Below, piece after piece: positions 25,565 to 34,125 of a stretch of DNA of 64,000 bases (positions within the stretch are counted from its first letter, which is position 1; every line of letters begins with the position of its first letter). The notes beneath the pieces are model-generated. The model was not told the origin of the DNA. It ran no database searches and worked only from the letters and a program-made list of their open reading frames with translations. Origin of the DNA: an uncultured Oscillospiraceae bacterium (lineage in GTDB: Bacteria; Bacillota; Clostridia; Oscillospirales; Ruminococcaceae); contig CAJJZS010000001.1 of assembly GCA_905197685.1 (NCBI GenBank), positions 248,001 through 312,000 of the forward strand, written 5' to 3'. The position numbers and the translations under genes are program-made.

Positions 25565-26491
25565 ATGAAAAGACTGATGGAACGAATTGCGCAGCTGCAA
25601 AATCCGAGCGTGGTGGGACTGGATTCCCTGTTGGATTACATTCCGCAGCACATCAAGGACGAAAAATTTGAGCAGTACGGCGACGGATTTGACGCTGCGG
25701 CTCAGGCAATTTTGGAATACAACAAAGCAATTATCGACGCTATTTGCGACATTGTTCCGGCAATCAAGCCGCAGGCAGCTTACTATGAGCTGTACAGCTG
25801 GCAGGGCATCTGGGCGCTGTGCGAAACGGTAAAATATGCGCAGGAAAAAGGCATGATTGTCATCATGGACGGAAAGAGAAACGATATTGGCTCCACCATG
25901 CAGGCATACGCAAAAGCGCATCTGGGCGTCAGCGAGGTAAACGGCAAGCAACTGCCCGCATTCGGTTCGGATATGCTGACCGTCAACGGTTACCTGGGTT
26001 CGGACGGTATTAACCCGCTGCTTCCTATCTGCGACGAGCAGGACAAAGGTATCTTTGTTCTGGTAAAGACCTCCAATCCGTCCTCCGGCGAATTGCAGGA
26101 TCAGAAAATCGGAGAAAAGAGCATCTACGAAACAATGGGCGAGATGTGCGAACAGTGGGGCGCGCAGACGCAGAACAGCTACGGATATTCCAGAGTGGGC
26201 GCGGTAGTGGGAGCCACCTACCCCGAACAGCTTGCGGAAATGCGCCGGAAAATGCCGCACACCTTCTTCCTGGTTCCGGGTTACGGAGCGCAGGGCGGCG
26301 GCGCAAACGATGTTGCGGGCGCATTTGACAAAAACGGTCTGGGCGCAATCGTCAACTCTTCCCGCGCAATTTTGACCGCATGGAAAAAAGCGGGAACAGA
26401 CGGCAAAGATTTTGCGCAGCAGGCAAGAAACGCGGCGCTTGCGATGAAAGAGGACATCATGGGCGTTGTCGGCAAAATTTCTTTGGAATAA
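25565..26491 (+). CDS. pyrF: Orotidine-5'-phosphate decarboxylase (type 2)
   Basis: Makes UMP from orotidine 5'-phosphate. The 308-residue barrel is of the longer type 2 PyrF family; the catalytic Lys-Asp network is in IVIMDGKRNDIGSTM, and the phosphate-binding end in FFLVPGYGAQGG and VNSSRAIL. GGAGGC lies ahead of the ATG. Positioned between pyrC and carA in the PyrR-controlled operon. Confidence 0.96.
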   Translation: MKRLMERIAQLQNPSVVGLDSLLDYIPQHIKDEKFEQYGDGFDAAAQAILEYNKAIIDAICDIVPAIKPQAAYYELYSWQGIWALCETVKYAQEKGMIVIMDGKRNDIGSTMQAYAKAHLGVSEVNGKQLPAFGSDMLTVNGYLGSDGINPLLPICDEQDKGIFVLVKTSNPSSGELQDQKIGEKSIYETMGEMCEQWGAQTQNSYGYSRVGAVVGATYPEQLAEMRRKMPHTFFLVPGYGAQGGGANDVAGAFDKNGLGAIVNSSRAILTAWKKAGTDGKDFAQQARNAALAMKEDIMGVVGKISLE

Positions 26492-26535
26492 ATAAAACGG
26501 CAAAGTTTTGAGTCAGGAATAGATGGAGGCAGCTT

Positions 26536-27618
26536 ATGGATATTTTTAACAATGCACAAAAGGCATGGCTTTTGCTGGAGGACGGCACTGTGTATCAGGG
26601 TCTGGGACTGGGCAGCGCAGAGGACGCAATCGGCGAACTGGTGTTTAACACAAGCGTGGTTGGTTTTCAGGAAATTTTAACCGACCCTGCAAACGCAAAC
26701 AACATCGTTGTGGAAACCTTCCCGCTGACCGGAAACTACGGTGTCAACCGTGAAAACGACCTGCACGAAAGCATCACCGCAAGGGGCTGGGTTGTCCGCG
26801 AATGGTGCGCGCAGCCGTCCAACTTCCGCTGCGAGGGAAGAATTGACGAATATCTGGAACAGAAAAAAATCAGCGCAATCTTTGATTTGGACACCCGCGC
26901 AATCACCAGAAAGGTGCGTGACGGCGGCGTTCAAAAAGCGTTGATTACCAGAACCAATCCGCAGGACTGCAAAGAAGAACTGATTGCAAAAATCAAAGGC
27001 TGGAACGCTCCGGCTCCGGCATGGCTGGATTATAACCAGACCGTATCCTTTGAAAAGCTGGACGCAAAATACAGTGTGACCATGGTAAACTACGGAATCC
27101 GCAACGATGTGATTAAGGCTTTGATGGCAAGAGGCTGCAAGGTAACGGTTGTTCCTACCGGCAGCACCGCACAGCAGATTCTCGACACTAACCCCGACGC
27201 GATTGTTCTGTGCGGCGGCGCAGGTCTTGCGGCAATCGAAAACAGCGACAAAGAAACCGCAGCGGCATTGATGAAATCGGGCAAACCGGTACTCGGTATC
27301 GACCTCGGTCATCAGCTGATGGCTCTCAGCATGGGCGGCAGCGTGGAAAAGATGCACTGCGGACACCGCGGAGCAAACTGCCCCGTTACCGAAATTGCAA
27401 GCGGCAGAACCTTTATCACCTCCCAGAACCACGGCTGCGTTGTAAAGGATATTCCGGATTGCGCAAAATTAAGCCATCTGAACTCCAACGATAAAACCTG
27501 CGAAGGCTTGGAATACCCGCAGATGAAAGCAATGTCGGTACAGTTTATCCCGGAATCGGAAACAGGACGGAAAAACTTTGACGGTATTTACGAGCGTTTC
27601 CTTAACATGATTGACTAA
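26536..27618 (+). CDS. carA: Carbamoyl-phosphate synthase small subunit, glutaminase-dead
   Basis: Small subunit (360 residues) of carbamoyl-phosphate synthetase, which normally hydrolyses glutamine and passes ammonia to CarB. The N-terminal domain is typical (GELVFNTSVVGFQEILTDP, TGNYGVN). The class I amidotransferase domain is recognisable, but the nucleophile Cys is Asp256 (GIDLGHQLMAL instead of GICLGHQ), the catalytic His is Ile338 (FIPE instead of YHPE), and the oxyanion loop is GGAGLA instead of NGPGDP. Only the Glu of the triad (Glu340) remains. The gene is intact and in the usual place before carB, so I read it as a structural or regulatory subunit of an ammonia-dependent enzyme, rather like vertebrate CPS1 where the Cys is also lost. 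The reading of each codon is direct; the consequence is inferred. Confidence 0.9.
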   Translation: MDIFNNAQKAWLLLEDGTVYQGLGLGSAEDAIGELVFNTSVVGFQEILTDPANANNIVVETFPLTGNYGVNRENDLHESITARGWVVREWCAQPSNFRCEGRIDEYLEQKKISAIFDLDTRAITRKVRDGGVQKALITRTNPQDCKEELIAKIKGWNAPAPAWLDYNQTVSFEKLDAKYSVTMVNYGIRNDVIKALMARGCKVTVVPTGSTAQQILDTNPDAIVLCGGAGLAAIENSDKETAAALMKSGKPVLGIDLGHQLMALSMGGSVEKMHCGHRGANCPVTEIASGRTFITSQNHGCVVKDIPDCAKLSHLNSNDKTCEGLEYPQMKAMSVQFIPESETGRKNFDGIYERFLNMID

Positions 27619-27660
27619 AATCGGGAACAGATAATGAAAAAGTAAGAAAGGTTGAACGAT

Positions 27661-30600
27661 ATGCCGTTAAGACAGGATATTAAAAAAGTACTTGTAATTG
27701 GTTCCGGTCCGATCATCATCGGTCAGGCAGCGGAATTTGACTATGCGGGCACACAGGCTTGCCGCGCTTTGAAAGAGGAAGGTCTGGAGGTTGTTCTGGT
27801 AAACTCCAACCCGGCAACCATCATGACAGATAAGGCGATGGCAGATCATGTTTACATCGAGCCGCTGACCATTGACGTTGTAAAACGAATCATCGAGATT
27901 GAAAAGCCGGACAGCGTGCTTTCCACCCTCGGCGGTCAGACAGGTCTTACCTTCTCGATGCAGCTTGCAAAGGAAGGCTTTTTGGAGTCCCATAATGTAA
28001 AACTGCTGGGCGCAAACCCGCTGACCATCGACAAGGCGGAGGACCGCCAGATGTTTAAGGATACCATGGAAAAAATCGGCGAACCGTGCATTCCTTCCAA
28101 AGTGGTAAACACCGTTGAGGACGGTCTTGCATTCATCGACCAGATTCAGTATCCGGTTATCATCCGTCCGGCATTCACCATGGGCGGCACCGGCGGCGGT
28201 ATCGCTTACAATGAAGCGGAATTCCGTGAAATTGCGGGCAACGGTCTGCGTTTGTCCCCAATCACCCAGATTCTGGTAGAAAAATGTATCTCCGGTTGGA
28301 AAGAAATTGAGTTCGAGGTTATCCGTGATTCCAAGGGCAACATCATCACCGTTTGCTCGATGGAAAACGTGGACCCGGTCGGCGTACACACCGGTGACTC
28401 TATCGTAGTGGCTCCGGCTGTCACCCTTTCTCCGGCAGAGTTTTCGATGTTAAGAAAAGCTGCGCTGAACATCGTAAGCGAATTGGGCGTAGAGGGCGGC
28501 TGCAACTGCCAGTTTGCGCTGCACCCGACTTCGATGGATTATGCGGTTATCGAGGTAAATCCGCGTGTATCCCGTTCCTCCGCGCTGGCTTCCAAAGCGA
28601 CCGGTTATCCGATTGCAAAGGTAGCGACCAAGATTGCAATCGGTTACACCTTAGACGAAATTGTAAACGCAGTAACCGGCAACACCTATGCCTGCTTCGA
28701 GCCGTCGGTAGACTATCTGGTAGTCAAATTCCCGAAATGGCCGTTTGATAAATTTGTTTACGCAAAACGCACCCTGGGCACTCAGATGATGGCGACCGGC
28801 GAGGTTATGTCCATCGGCACTTCCTTTGAAAGCGCGATGATGAAGGCGGTTCGCTCGGTAGAATTGGGTCTGGATAGCTTTAATCTCCCGAAATTTGAGG
28901 ACAAGACCAAAGAAGAACTTCTCGAGCTGCTGCACAACTGCGATGACGAGCGTATCTTCTGTGTTTACGAAGCGCTCAAGAAGGGCATCACCCCGGAAGA
29001 AATCCATGCAATCACCATGATTGACTGCTGGTTTATCAATAAGCTGGATAATTTAAGAAAGACAGAAGCCGCTCTGGCAAGCTGCGACGAACTCAGCGAC
29101 GAGCTGTACCTGCGCGCAAAGAAATACGGCTATCTGGACAGTACCATTGAACGCTTCTCCGGCAAAAAGGTAGAACACCACAGAAACGGCGTTTACAAGA
29201 TGGTAGATACCTGCGCGGCAGAATATAAGGCGGAAACCCCGTACTTCTACTCCACCTTTGACGAGGAAAACGAAGCGGAAGAATTTATCGCAGAGCGTCA
29301 GTCCGAAAAGAAGAAGATTCTGGTATTCGGTTCCGGTCCAATCCGTATCGGTCAGGGTATTGAGTTCGACTACTGCTCGGTACACTGTGTATGGGCGCTG
29401 AAAAAACTGGGCTTTGAGGCTGCAATCGCAAATAACAACCCGGAAACCGTTTCCACCGACTTTGACACCGCAGACAGACTGTACTTCGACCCGCTGACCC
29501 CGGAAGATGTTGACAGCGTTCTGGAAAGCGAAAAACCGTGGGGCGTTGTGGTACAGTTCGGAGGACAGACCGCAATCAAGCTGACCAAATACCTCTCCAA
29601 GAAAGGGGTTCGTATCCTGGGTACCTCCGCTGATTCCATCGACGAGGCAGAGGACAGAGAACGCTTTGACGAGCTGCTTGGCAGACTGGGTATTCCGCGT
29701 CCGAAGGGCGAAACTGTTTTGACCAAAGAAGAAGCGGTAGCGGCTGCAAATAAACTGGGCTTCCCGGTTCTGCTGCGTCCTTCCTATGTACTGGGCGGTC
29801 AGAACATGATTATCGCTCACACAACCGCAGAGGTTGAGGAATACATGGACATCATCACCACCCACATGAAGGACAACCTTGTTCTGATTGATAAATACAT
29901 GATGGGCAAAGAGGTTGAGGTAGACGCAATCTGCGACGGTGAAGATTACCTGATTCCGGGTATTATGGAGCATATCGAAAGAGCGGGTATCCACTCCGGC
30001 GACTCCATCTCGGTATATCCGGCGCAGACTTTGTCCCAGAAAATCAAACGCACTATCATCGACTACACCGGCAAGCTGGCAAGAGAGCTGAAGGTAGTGG
30101 GTCTTGTCAACATTCAGTATGTTATTTACAACGATGAAGTTTATGTTATCGAGGTAAACCCGCGTTCTTCCCGTACCATTCCGTACATCAGCAAGGTAAC
30201 CGGCGTGCCGATGGTAGAGATTGCCACCCGCATGATGTTCGGCGAAAAGCTGCGCGACCAGGGCTACGGCATCGGCTTGTACCCCGAAGCGGAGTTTGTT
30301 GCGGTTAAGGTTCCGGTATTCAGCTTTGAAAAGCTGCACGATGTAGATACCCTGCTCGGTCCTGAAATGAAATCGACCGGTGAAGTTCTGGGTATTGCAA
30401 AAACCTTTGACGAAGCGCTCTTTAAGGGCTTGGTAGCGGCAGGATACAAGATGAAGCACGAGGGCGGCGTACTGGTAACGGTTCGCGACACCGATAAACA
30501 GGAAGTTGTTCCGATTATCGAAAAATACGAGAAACTCGGCTTTAACATCTACGCAACCGCAGGCACTGCGCTCACGCTCAACCAGAATATGATTGCGGCA

Positions 30601-30855
30601 AACACCGTGCGCAAGATTGAGGAAGAAGAACCGAACATTATGACCCTCTTTGACCAGGGCAAGATTGATTACATCATCACCACCTCCAAAAAGGGCAGAA
30701 AACCGCAGCGTCACTCGGTGCAGATGCGCCGCCGCGCGGTAGAGCGTTCGATTGTTACCATGACTGCGCTGGATACCGCAAACGCTTTGGCAAACTCGCT
30801 GATGAGCAACCGTACTATCAACGATGTGGAACTGGTAGACATTACAAAAATCTAA
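27661..30855 (+). CDS. carB: Carbamoyl-phosphate synthase large subunit
   Basis: Uses bicarbonate, ammonia and two ATP to make carbamoyl phosphate. The 1064-residue protein has two homologous ATP-grasp synthetase halves (VLVIGSGPIIIGQAAEFDYAG near the start; ILVFGSGPIRIGQGIEFDY near residue 555), the oligomerisation part between them and the MGS-like allosteric domain at the end (about 935-1064) that binds UMP/ornithine in relatives. Both ATP sites look complete. I start it at ATG 27661 with AAGAAAGG upstream. Its glutaminase partner is defective, so free ammonia is the probable nitrogen source. A terminator ends the operon. Confidence 0.97.
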   Translation: MPLRQDIKKVLVIGSGPIIIGQAAEFDYAGTQACRALKEEGLEVVLVNSNPATIMTDKAMADHVYIEPLTIDVVKRIIEIEKPDSVLSTLGGQTGLTFSMQLAKEGFLESHNVKLLGANPLTIDKAEDRQMFKDTMEKIGEPCIPSKVVNTVEDGLAFIDQIQYPVIIRPAFTMGGTGGGIAYNEAEFREIAGNGLRLSPITQILVEKCISGWKEIEFEVIRDSKGNIITVCSMENVDPVGVHTGDSIVVAPAVTLSPAEFSMLRKAALNIVSELGVEGGCNCQFALHPTSMDYAVIEVNPRVSRSSALASKATGYPIAKVATKIAIGYTLDEIVNAVTGNTYACFEPSVDYLVVKFPKWPFDKFVYAKRTLGTQMMATGEVMSIGTSFESAMMKAVRSVELGLDSFNLPKFEDKTKEELLELLHNCDDERIFCVYEALKKGITPEEIHAITMIDCWFINKLDNLRKTEAALASCDELSDELYLRAKKYGYLDSTIERFSGKKVEHHRNGVYKMVDTCAAEYKAETPYFYSTFDEENEAEEFIAERQSEKKKILVFGSGPIRIGQGIEFDYCSVHCVWALKKLGFEAAIANNNPETVSTDFDTADRLYFDPLTPEDVDSVLESEKPWGVVVQFGGQTAIKLTKYLSKKGVRILGTSADSIDEAEDRERFDELLGRLGIPRPKGETVLTKEEAVAAANKLGFPVLLRPSYVLGGQNMIIAHTTAEVEEYMDIITTHMKDNLVLIDKYMMGKEVEVDAICDGEDYLIPGIMEHIERAGIHSGDSISVYPAQTLSQKIKRTIIDYTGKLARELKVVGLVNIQYVIYNDEVYVIEVNPRSSRTIPYISKVTGVPMVEIATRMMFGEKLRDQGYGIGLYPEAEFVAVKVPVFSFEKLHDVDTLLGPEMKSTGEVLGIAKTFDEALFKGLVAAGYKMKHEGGVLVTVRDTDKQEVVPIIEKYEKLGFNIYATAGTALTLNQNMIAANTVRKIEEEEPNIMTLFDQGKIDYIITTSKKGRKPQRHSVQMRRRAVERSIVTMTALDTANALANSLMSNRTINDVELVDITKI

Positions 30856-30873
30856 TTGAAGATAATTGCTTTG

Positions 30874-30911
30874 ACAGGCTGTTCGCTTTTTGCGGGCAGC
30901 CTGTTTTTTTA
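30874..30911 (+). terminator. Terminator of the pyrimidine operon
   Basis: ACAGGCTG (30874-30881) and CAGCCTGT (30897-30904) form the stem, followed by a run of T. Confidence 0.85.
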
Positions 30912-31202
30912 CTCTATGAAAAATAAAAGACACAAGCGCCCAAAAAAAGAAAAAATTTTTTTGGAAAAGTTTTGAAATCTTGAAGTGTGCCGCCTTGCTG
31001 ATTCGTTTGATTGGTAAGAATCGGGGCGCAATTTTTTATATTTTGCCCTATTTGTTTCGCGGCTGTGTATAAACTGTAAATGCATGGAAATTCAGCACAA
31101 TTTAATAAAAAAGAAGGGAGAAAAAATTGGCTTGATTGGGAATTGTAACGGAAAGCCAACTGTATTATACTGTATGATGAGAGAAAAAAGGAAAAACATA
31201 AC
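30912..31202. other. AT-rich intergenic region ahead of the exporter
   Basis: No supported gene. A possible extra promoter for the exporter is TTGTAA (31143-31148), 17-bp spacer, TATACT (31166-31171). Confidence 0.4.
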
Positions 31203-31255
31203 TTGACTTTTCAAAAACAAACTGATATTATTGTATTAATCTAATAATACAATAA
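31203..31255 (+). promoter_or_regulatory. Exporter promoter with 11-bp palindromic operator
   Basis: TTGACT (31203-31208), 17-bp spacer, TATTAT (31226-31231). TTATTGTATTA (31228-31238) and TAATACAATAA (31245-31255) are perfect reverse complements with a 6-bp gap and cover the -10 box and the start of transcription. A dimeric repressor, for example GntR- or MarR-type, is the likely reader; no such gene is in the window. Confidence 0.7.
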
Positions 31256-31280
31256 GGGAGTACAAAAAGGAGAATTGGGT

Positions 31281-33356
31281 ATGTCAAAAAAGAAGAAAAT
31301 CATCGGCGGGATTTGTGTTGTCGTTGCCGCGGCAGTGGTCGGCGTGTCTGTGCTGAACAGCAAAAATAACGCGGCTCTGATGCCGGTTTCTACCGAAACG
31401 CTGCAAAGAATGAATCTGCAAAACACCGTTTCGCTCACCGGTACGGTGGAATCGGAAACGGGCAGAAAGGTTTATTCTACCCTCACCTACCCGGTAGAGT
31501 CGGTCAATGTGGCAGTGGGCGATGTTGTGCAGGAAGGCGATGTGCTGGCAAAGCTGAAAACCAGCGACCTGGAACTGGATATTGCGCAGCAGCAGGCGGC
31601 GGTGAACGCAAGCAAGAACCAGGCGGCGCACCAGATTGAAGTCAGCCGAAAAGCCTATGAAAACGCAAAAGAAAACTATGAAAATGATTTAAACGCCAAC
31701 GCCCTTTCGGCAGAGCAGGGAGTAACTCAGGCAGAAAATGCCGTGAAACAGGCAAAACAGCAGCTGGATTCGGCAAAAGCGGCAGCGCGCAACGCAAAGG
31801 AAAACTACCGCCTGACCAGAGATCAGCTTGAAGATAATGTAACCGACGCAGAACGCGCTTTGGAGGACGCCGAAGAAGCATTGGGCGACGCAAAGGACGC
31901 TTATAATGATGCGGTTGCAGGACAGGCAGGAGCAGAAGCTCAGGCAGAAGCTGCTTTAAAAGCAGAAAAAGAAAAACATGACCAAGCGAAGGCAGATTGG
32001 GAAGCATTCAATACAACTCACCGTCAAGATTATGAAGATGGACGAGCAGAGCGCGATGAAAAAAAGAACGCTTATGATGACGCAAAGAAAGCATGGGAAG
32101 ATGCGGGTTCTCCGGATAACAGCGATTTAAAAAAAGCAATGGAAGAAGCACAAAAAGAATATTGGGTTGCAGAAGCGGAATTTACAGCAGTAAAAGCTGA
32201 TTATGAAGGCGAAAAAACCAAATATGACTTAGCAGAATCCAGATGGGCACAGGCAAATCAGACTTATCAGGAAACTTTGTCGGCAATCGCTTCTTCTGCA
32301 AGCGGCGCGATGAGCGGTGTGGCTTCGGCGCAGAGCGGCGTCAGCGCGGCAGAAGCGCAGCTGGACGCAGCAAAGGACGCGCGCAACGGGGCAAACATGG
32401 CGCAGATGGAACAGGGAATTGATACCGCAGAACGCGGTGTGGACAGCGCGGAGCTTTCCAAAGATATTGCAAAACAGTCCAAAGAATCGGCAGAACAGCA
32501 GGAGGCTGCGGCAAAAAATGCCATTGAGCAGCAGATTGACAGCTTGCAGGACAGCTTAGTGGGCAGCCAGATTGCCGCGCAAAGCAGCCAGGCGCAGGAA
32601 ATTGCCATTCAGAAAATGCAGAATACCTTGGAGGACGCAACCGTCACCGCTCCGGTTTCCGGCGTTGTGACCGCAGTTTATGCAAAGGTGGGCGAACCGG
32701 GCAACGGCTTGCTGTTTGTGATAGAGGATACCCAGTCGCTGAAGATCAAAACTCACATCAAGGAATATGATATTGCAAATGTAAAAGTAGGAATGCCCGT
32801 TACCATTAAGTCGGACGCAACCGGCGAAAAGGAAATTTCGGGAACCGTTACATACATTGCTCCGGCAGCGGTGAAGAATGAAGCGGGTACAGGAGCAACG
32901 GCTCCGACCTCAAGCAGCGGCAGCTCTGTGGTAGAGTTTGAAGCGGAAGTTCAGGTAAACGAGAAGGACAGCGGTTTGCGCATCGGCATGAACACCCGTC
33001 TGACCGTTTTGTTGGAGGAAAGAGAAAATGTGTTCGGCGTTCCGTATGACTCGGTAGTCGAGAAAGCGGACGGCACTCAGGTAGTTTATGCGGTAGAAAA
33101 ACAGAGCGACGGCAAGAAGGACGGCTATATTGTGCAGGAAGTTCCGGTTACCACCGGTTTGGAGACCGATTTCTATGTTGAGGTTTCCGGTCAGTCGATT
33201 GAAAACGGAATGTCTATTGTCAGCGACCCGCAAAGCGTTGTTCCGGGCATGGAGGTAAATCCTGACTTTGCAGCAGCGGGCGGCGAACCGGTGGTCGGAA
33301 TGTCGCAGCAAGAACAGCAGCAGTCCGGCGCAACCACAATGGTAGCGGCAGCCTAA
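31281..33356 (+). CDS. MacA/HlyD-like adaptor with very long coiled coil
   Basis: Membrane-fusion adaptor of 691 residues for the ABC exporter that follows. One N-terminal helix (about 6-25), a barrel-sandwich part with VESVNVAVGDVVQEGDVLAKL, then an Ala/Glu/Lys-rich coiled coil over about residues 95-440, the returning lipoyl half with ATVTAPVSGVVTAVYAKVGEPG, a beta-barrel region and a Gln-rich tail. Usual MacA-like adaptors of Gram-positives have 350-450 residues; here the hairpin is about 150 residues longer. The piece near residues 210-335 is more AT-rich than the rest and may be an insertion or duplication. Start at ATG 31281 behind AAGGAG. Substrate unknown. Confidence 0.9.
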   Translation: MSKKKKIIGGICVVVAAAVVGVSVLNSKNNAALMPVSTETLQRMNLQNTVSLTGTVESETGRKVYSTLTYPVESVNVAVGDVVQEGDVLAKLKTSDLELDIAQQQAAVNASKNQAAHQIEVSRKAYENAKENYENDLNANALSAEQGVTQAENAVKQAKQQLDSAKAAARNAKENYRLTRDQLEDNVTDAERALEDAEEALGDAKDAYNDAVAGQAGAEAQAEAALKAEKEKHDQAKADWEAFNTTHRQDYEDGRAERDEKKNAYDDAKKAWEDAGSPDNSDLKKAMEEAQKEYWVAEAEFTAVKADYEGEKTKYDLAESRWAQANQTYQETLSAIASSASGAMSGVASAQSGVSAAEAQLDAAKDARNGANMAQMEQGIDTAERGVDSAELSKDIAKQSKESAEQQEAAAKNAIEQQIDSLQDSLVGSQIAAQSSQAQEIAIQKMQNTLEDATVTAPVSGVVTAVYAKVGEPGNGLLFVIEDTQSLKIKTHIKEYDIANVKVGMPVTIKSDATGEKEISGTVTYIAPAAVKNEAGTGATAPTSSSGSSVVEFEAEVQVNEKDSGLRIGMNTRLTVLLEERENVFGVPYDSVVEKADGTQVVYAVEKQSDGKKDGYIVQEVPVTTGLETDFYVEVSGQSIENGMSIVSDPQSVVPGMEVNPDFAAAGGEPVVGMSQQEQQQSGATTMVAAA

Positions 33357-33378
33357 GCCTTGAGAGGAAGAATTGCAG

Positions 33379-34122
33379 ATGGCAAAAACAATCATTGATA
33401 TGAAGGGGATTGTCAAAAAGTTTTACATCGGACAGCCGAACGAATTGACAATCCTCAAGGGAATTGATTTAACGGTGGAGGAAGGGGAGTTTGTTTCCAT
33501 CATCGGTCAGTCCGGTTCGGGTAAATCGACGCTGATGAACATCATCGGCGCGTTGGACCGCCCGACCGAGGGGGAATATTTTCTGGACGGAATCTCCATC
33601 AATCAGGCAGGGGACGCGCAGCTGTCCTCGATTCGCAATTCTAAAATAGGATTTGTGTTCCAAACCTTTAACCTGATTCCGCGTACCTCGGCGCTGAAAA
33701 ATGTGGAGCTGCCGATGCTGTACGCCAGTATGCCGAAGGCAAAGCGTACCCCGCGCGCCAAAGAGCTGCTGAAGATGGTGGAAATGGACGAGCGGATGGG
33801 ACATCTGCCCAACGAGCTGTCCGGCGGACAGAAACAGCGTGTGGCGATTGCCCGCGCTATGGCAAACGATCCCTCCATCATCCTGGCAGACGAGCCGACC
33901 GGCGCGTTGGACTCGGCGACCGGCAGACTGGTAATGGATTTGTTCCACCGCCTGCATCGGGAACAGGGAAAGACCATCGTTTTAATCACCCATAACCCCG
34001 AGCTTGCGGAGGAAACGCAGCGTGTTGTCACCATTCATGACGGCAGGGTGGTGGATGTGCGCCCCGGAAAGGGAGCGCCTCCGCATCTGTTCGGCGGGGA
34101 GGAGAAGCAGGAGGAAGAATAG
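33379..34122 (+). CDS. MacB-type exporter ATPase
   Basis: ATPase of 247 residues: Walker A GQSGSGKST, signature LSGGQKQR, Walker B IILADEPTGALD, H-loop VLITHN. The TGALD form is typical of MacB/LolD exporters. It starts at ATG 33379 after GAGAGGAAG, 22 bases behind the adaptor gene, and is followed 3 bases later by the permease gene. With these it forms a MacAB-like machine that would extrude peptides, lipids or drugs. Confidence 0.94.
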   Translation: MAKTIIDMKGIVKKFYIGQPNELTILKGIDLTVEEGEFVSIIGQSGSGKSTLMNIIGALDRPTEGEYFLDGISINQAGDAQLSSIRNSKIGFVFQTFNLIPRTSALKNVELPMLYASMPKAKRTPRAKELLKMVEMDERMGHLPNELSGGQKQRVAIARAMANDPSIILADEPTGALDSATGRLVMDLFHRLHREQGKTIVLITHNPELAEETQRVVTIHDGRVVDVRPGKGAPPHLFGGEEKQEEE

Positions 34123-34125
34123 CGA

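Noticed and set aside
29053..30933. 626-codon minus-strand frame opposite carB
   Set aside because: Shadow of the carB coding frame; no start signal or recognisable domain.
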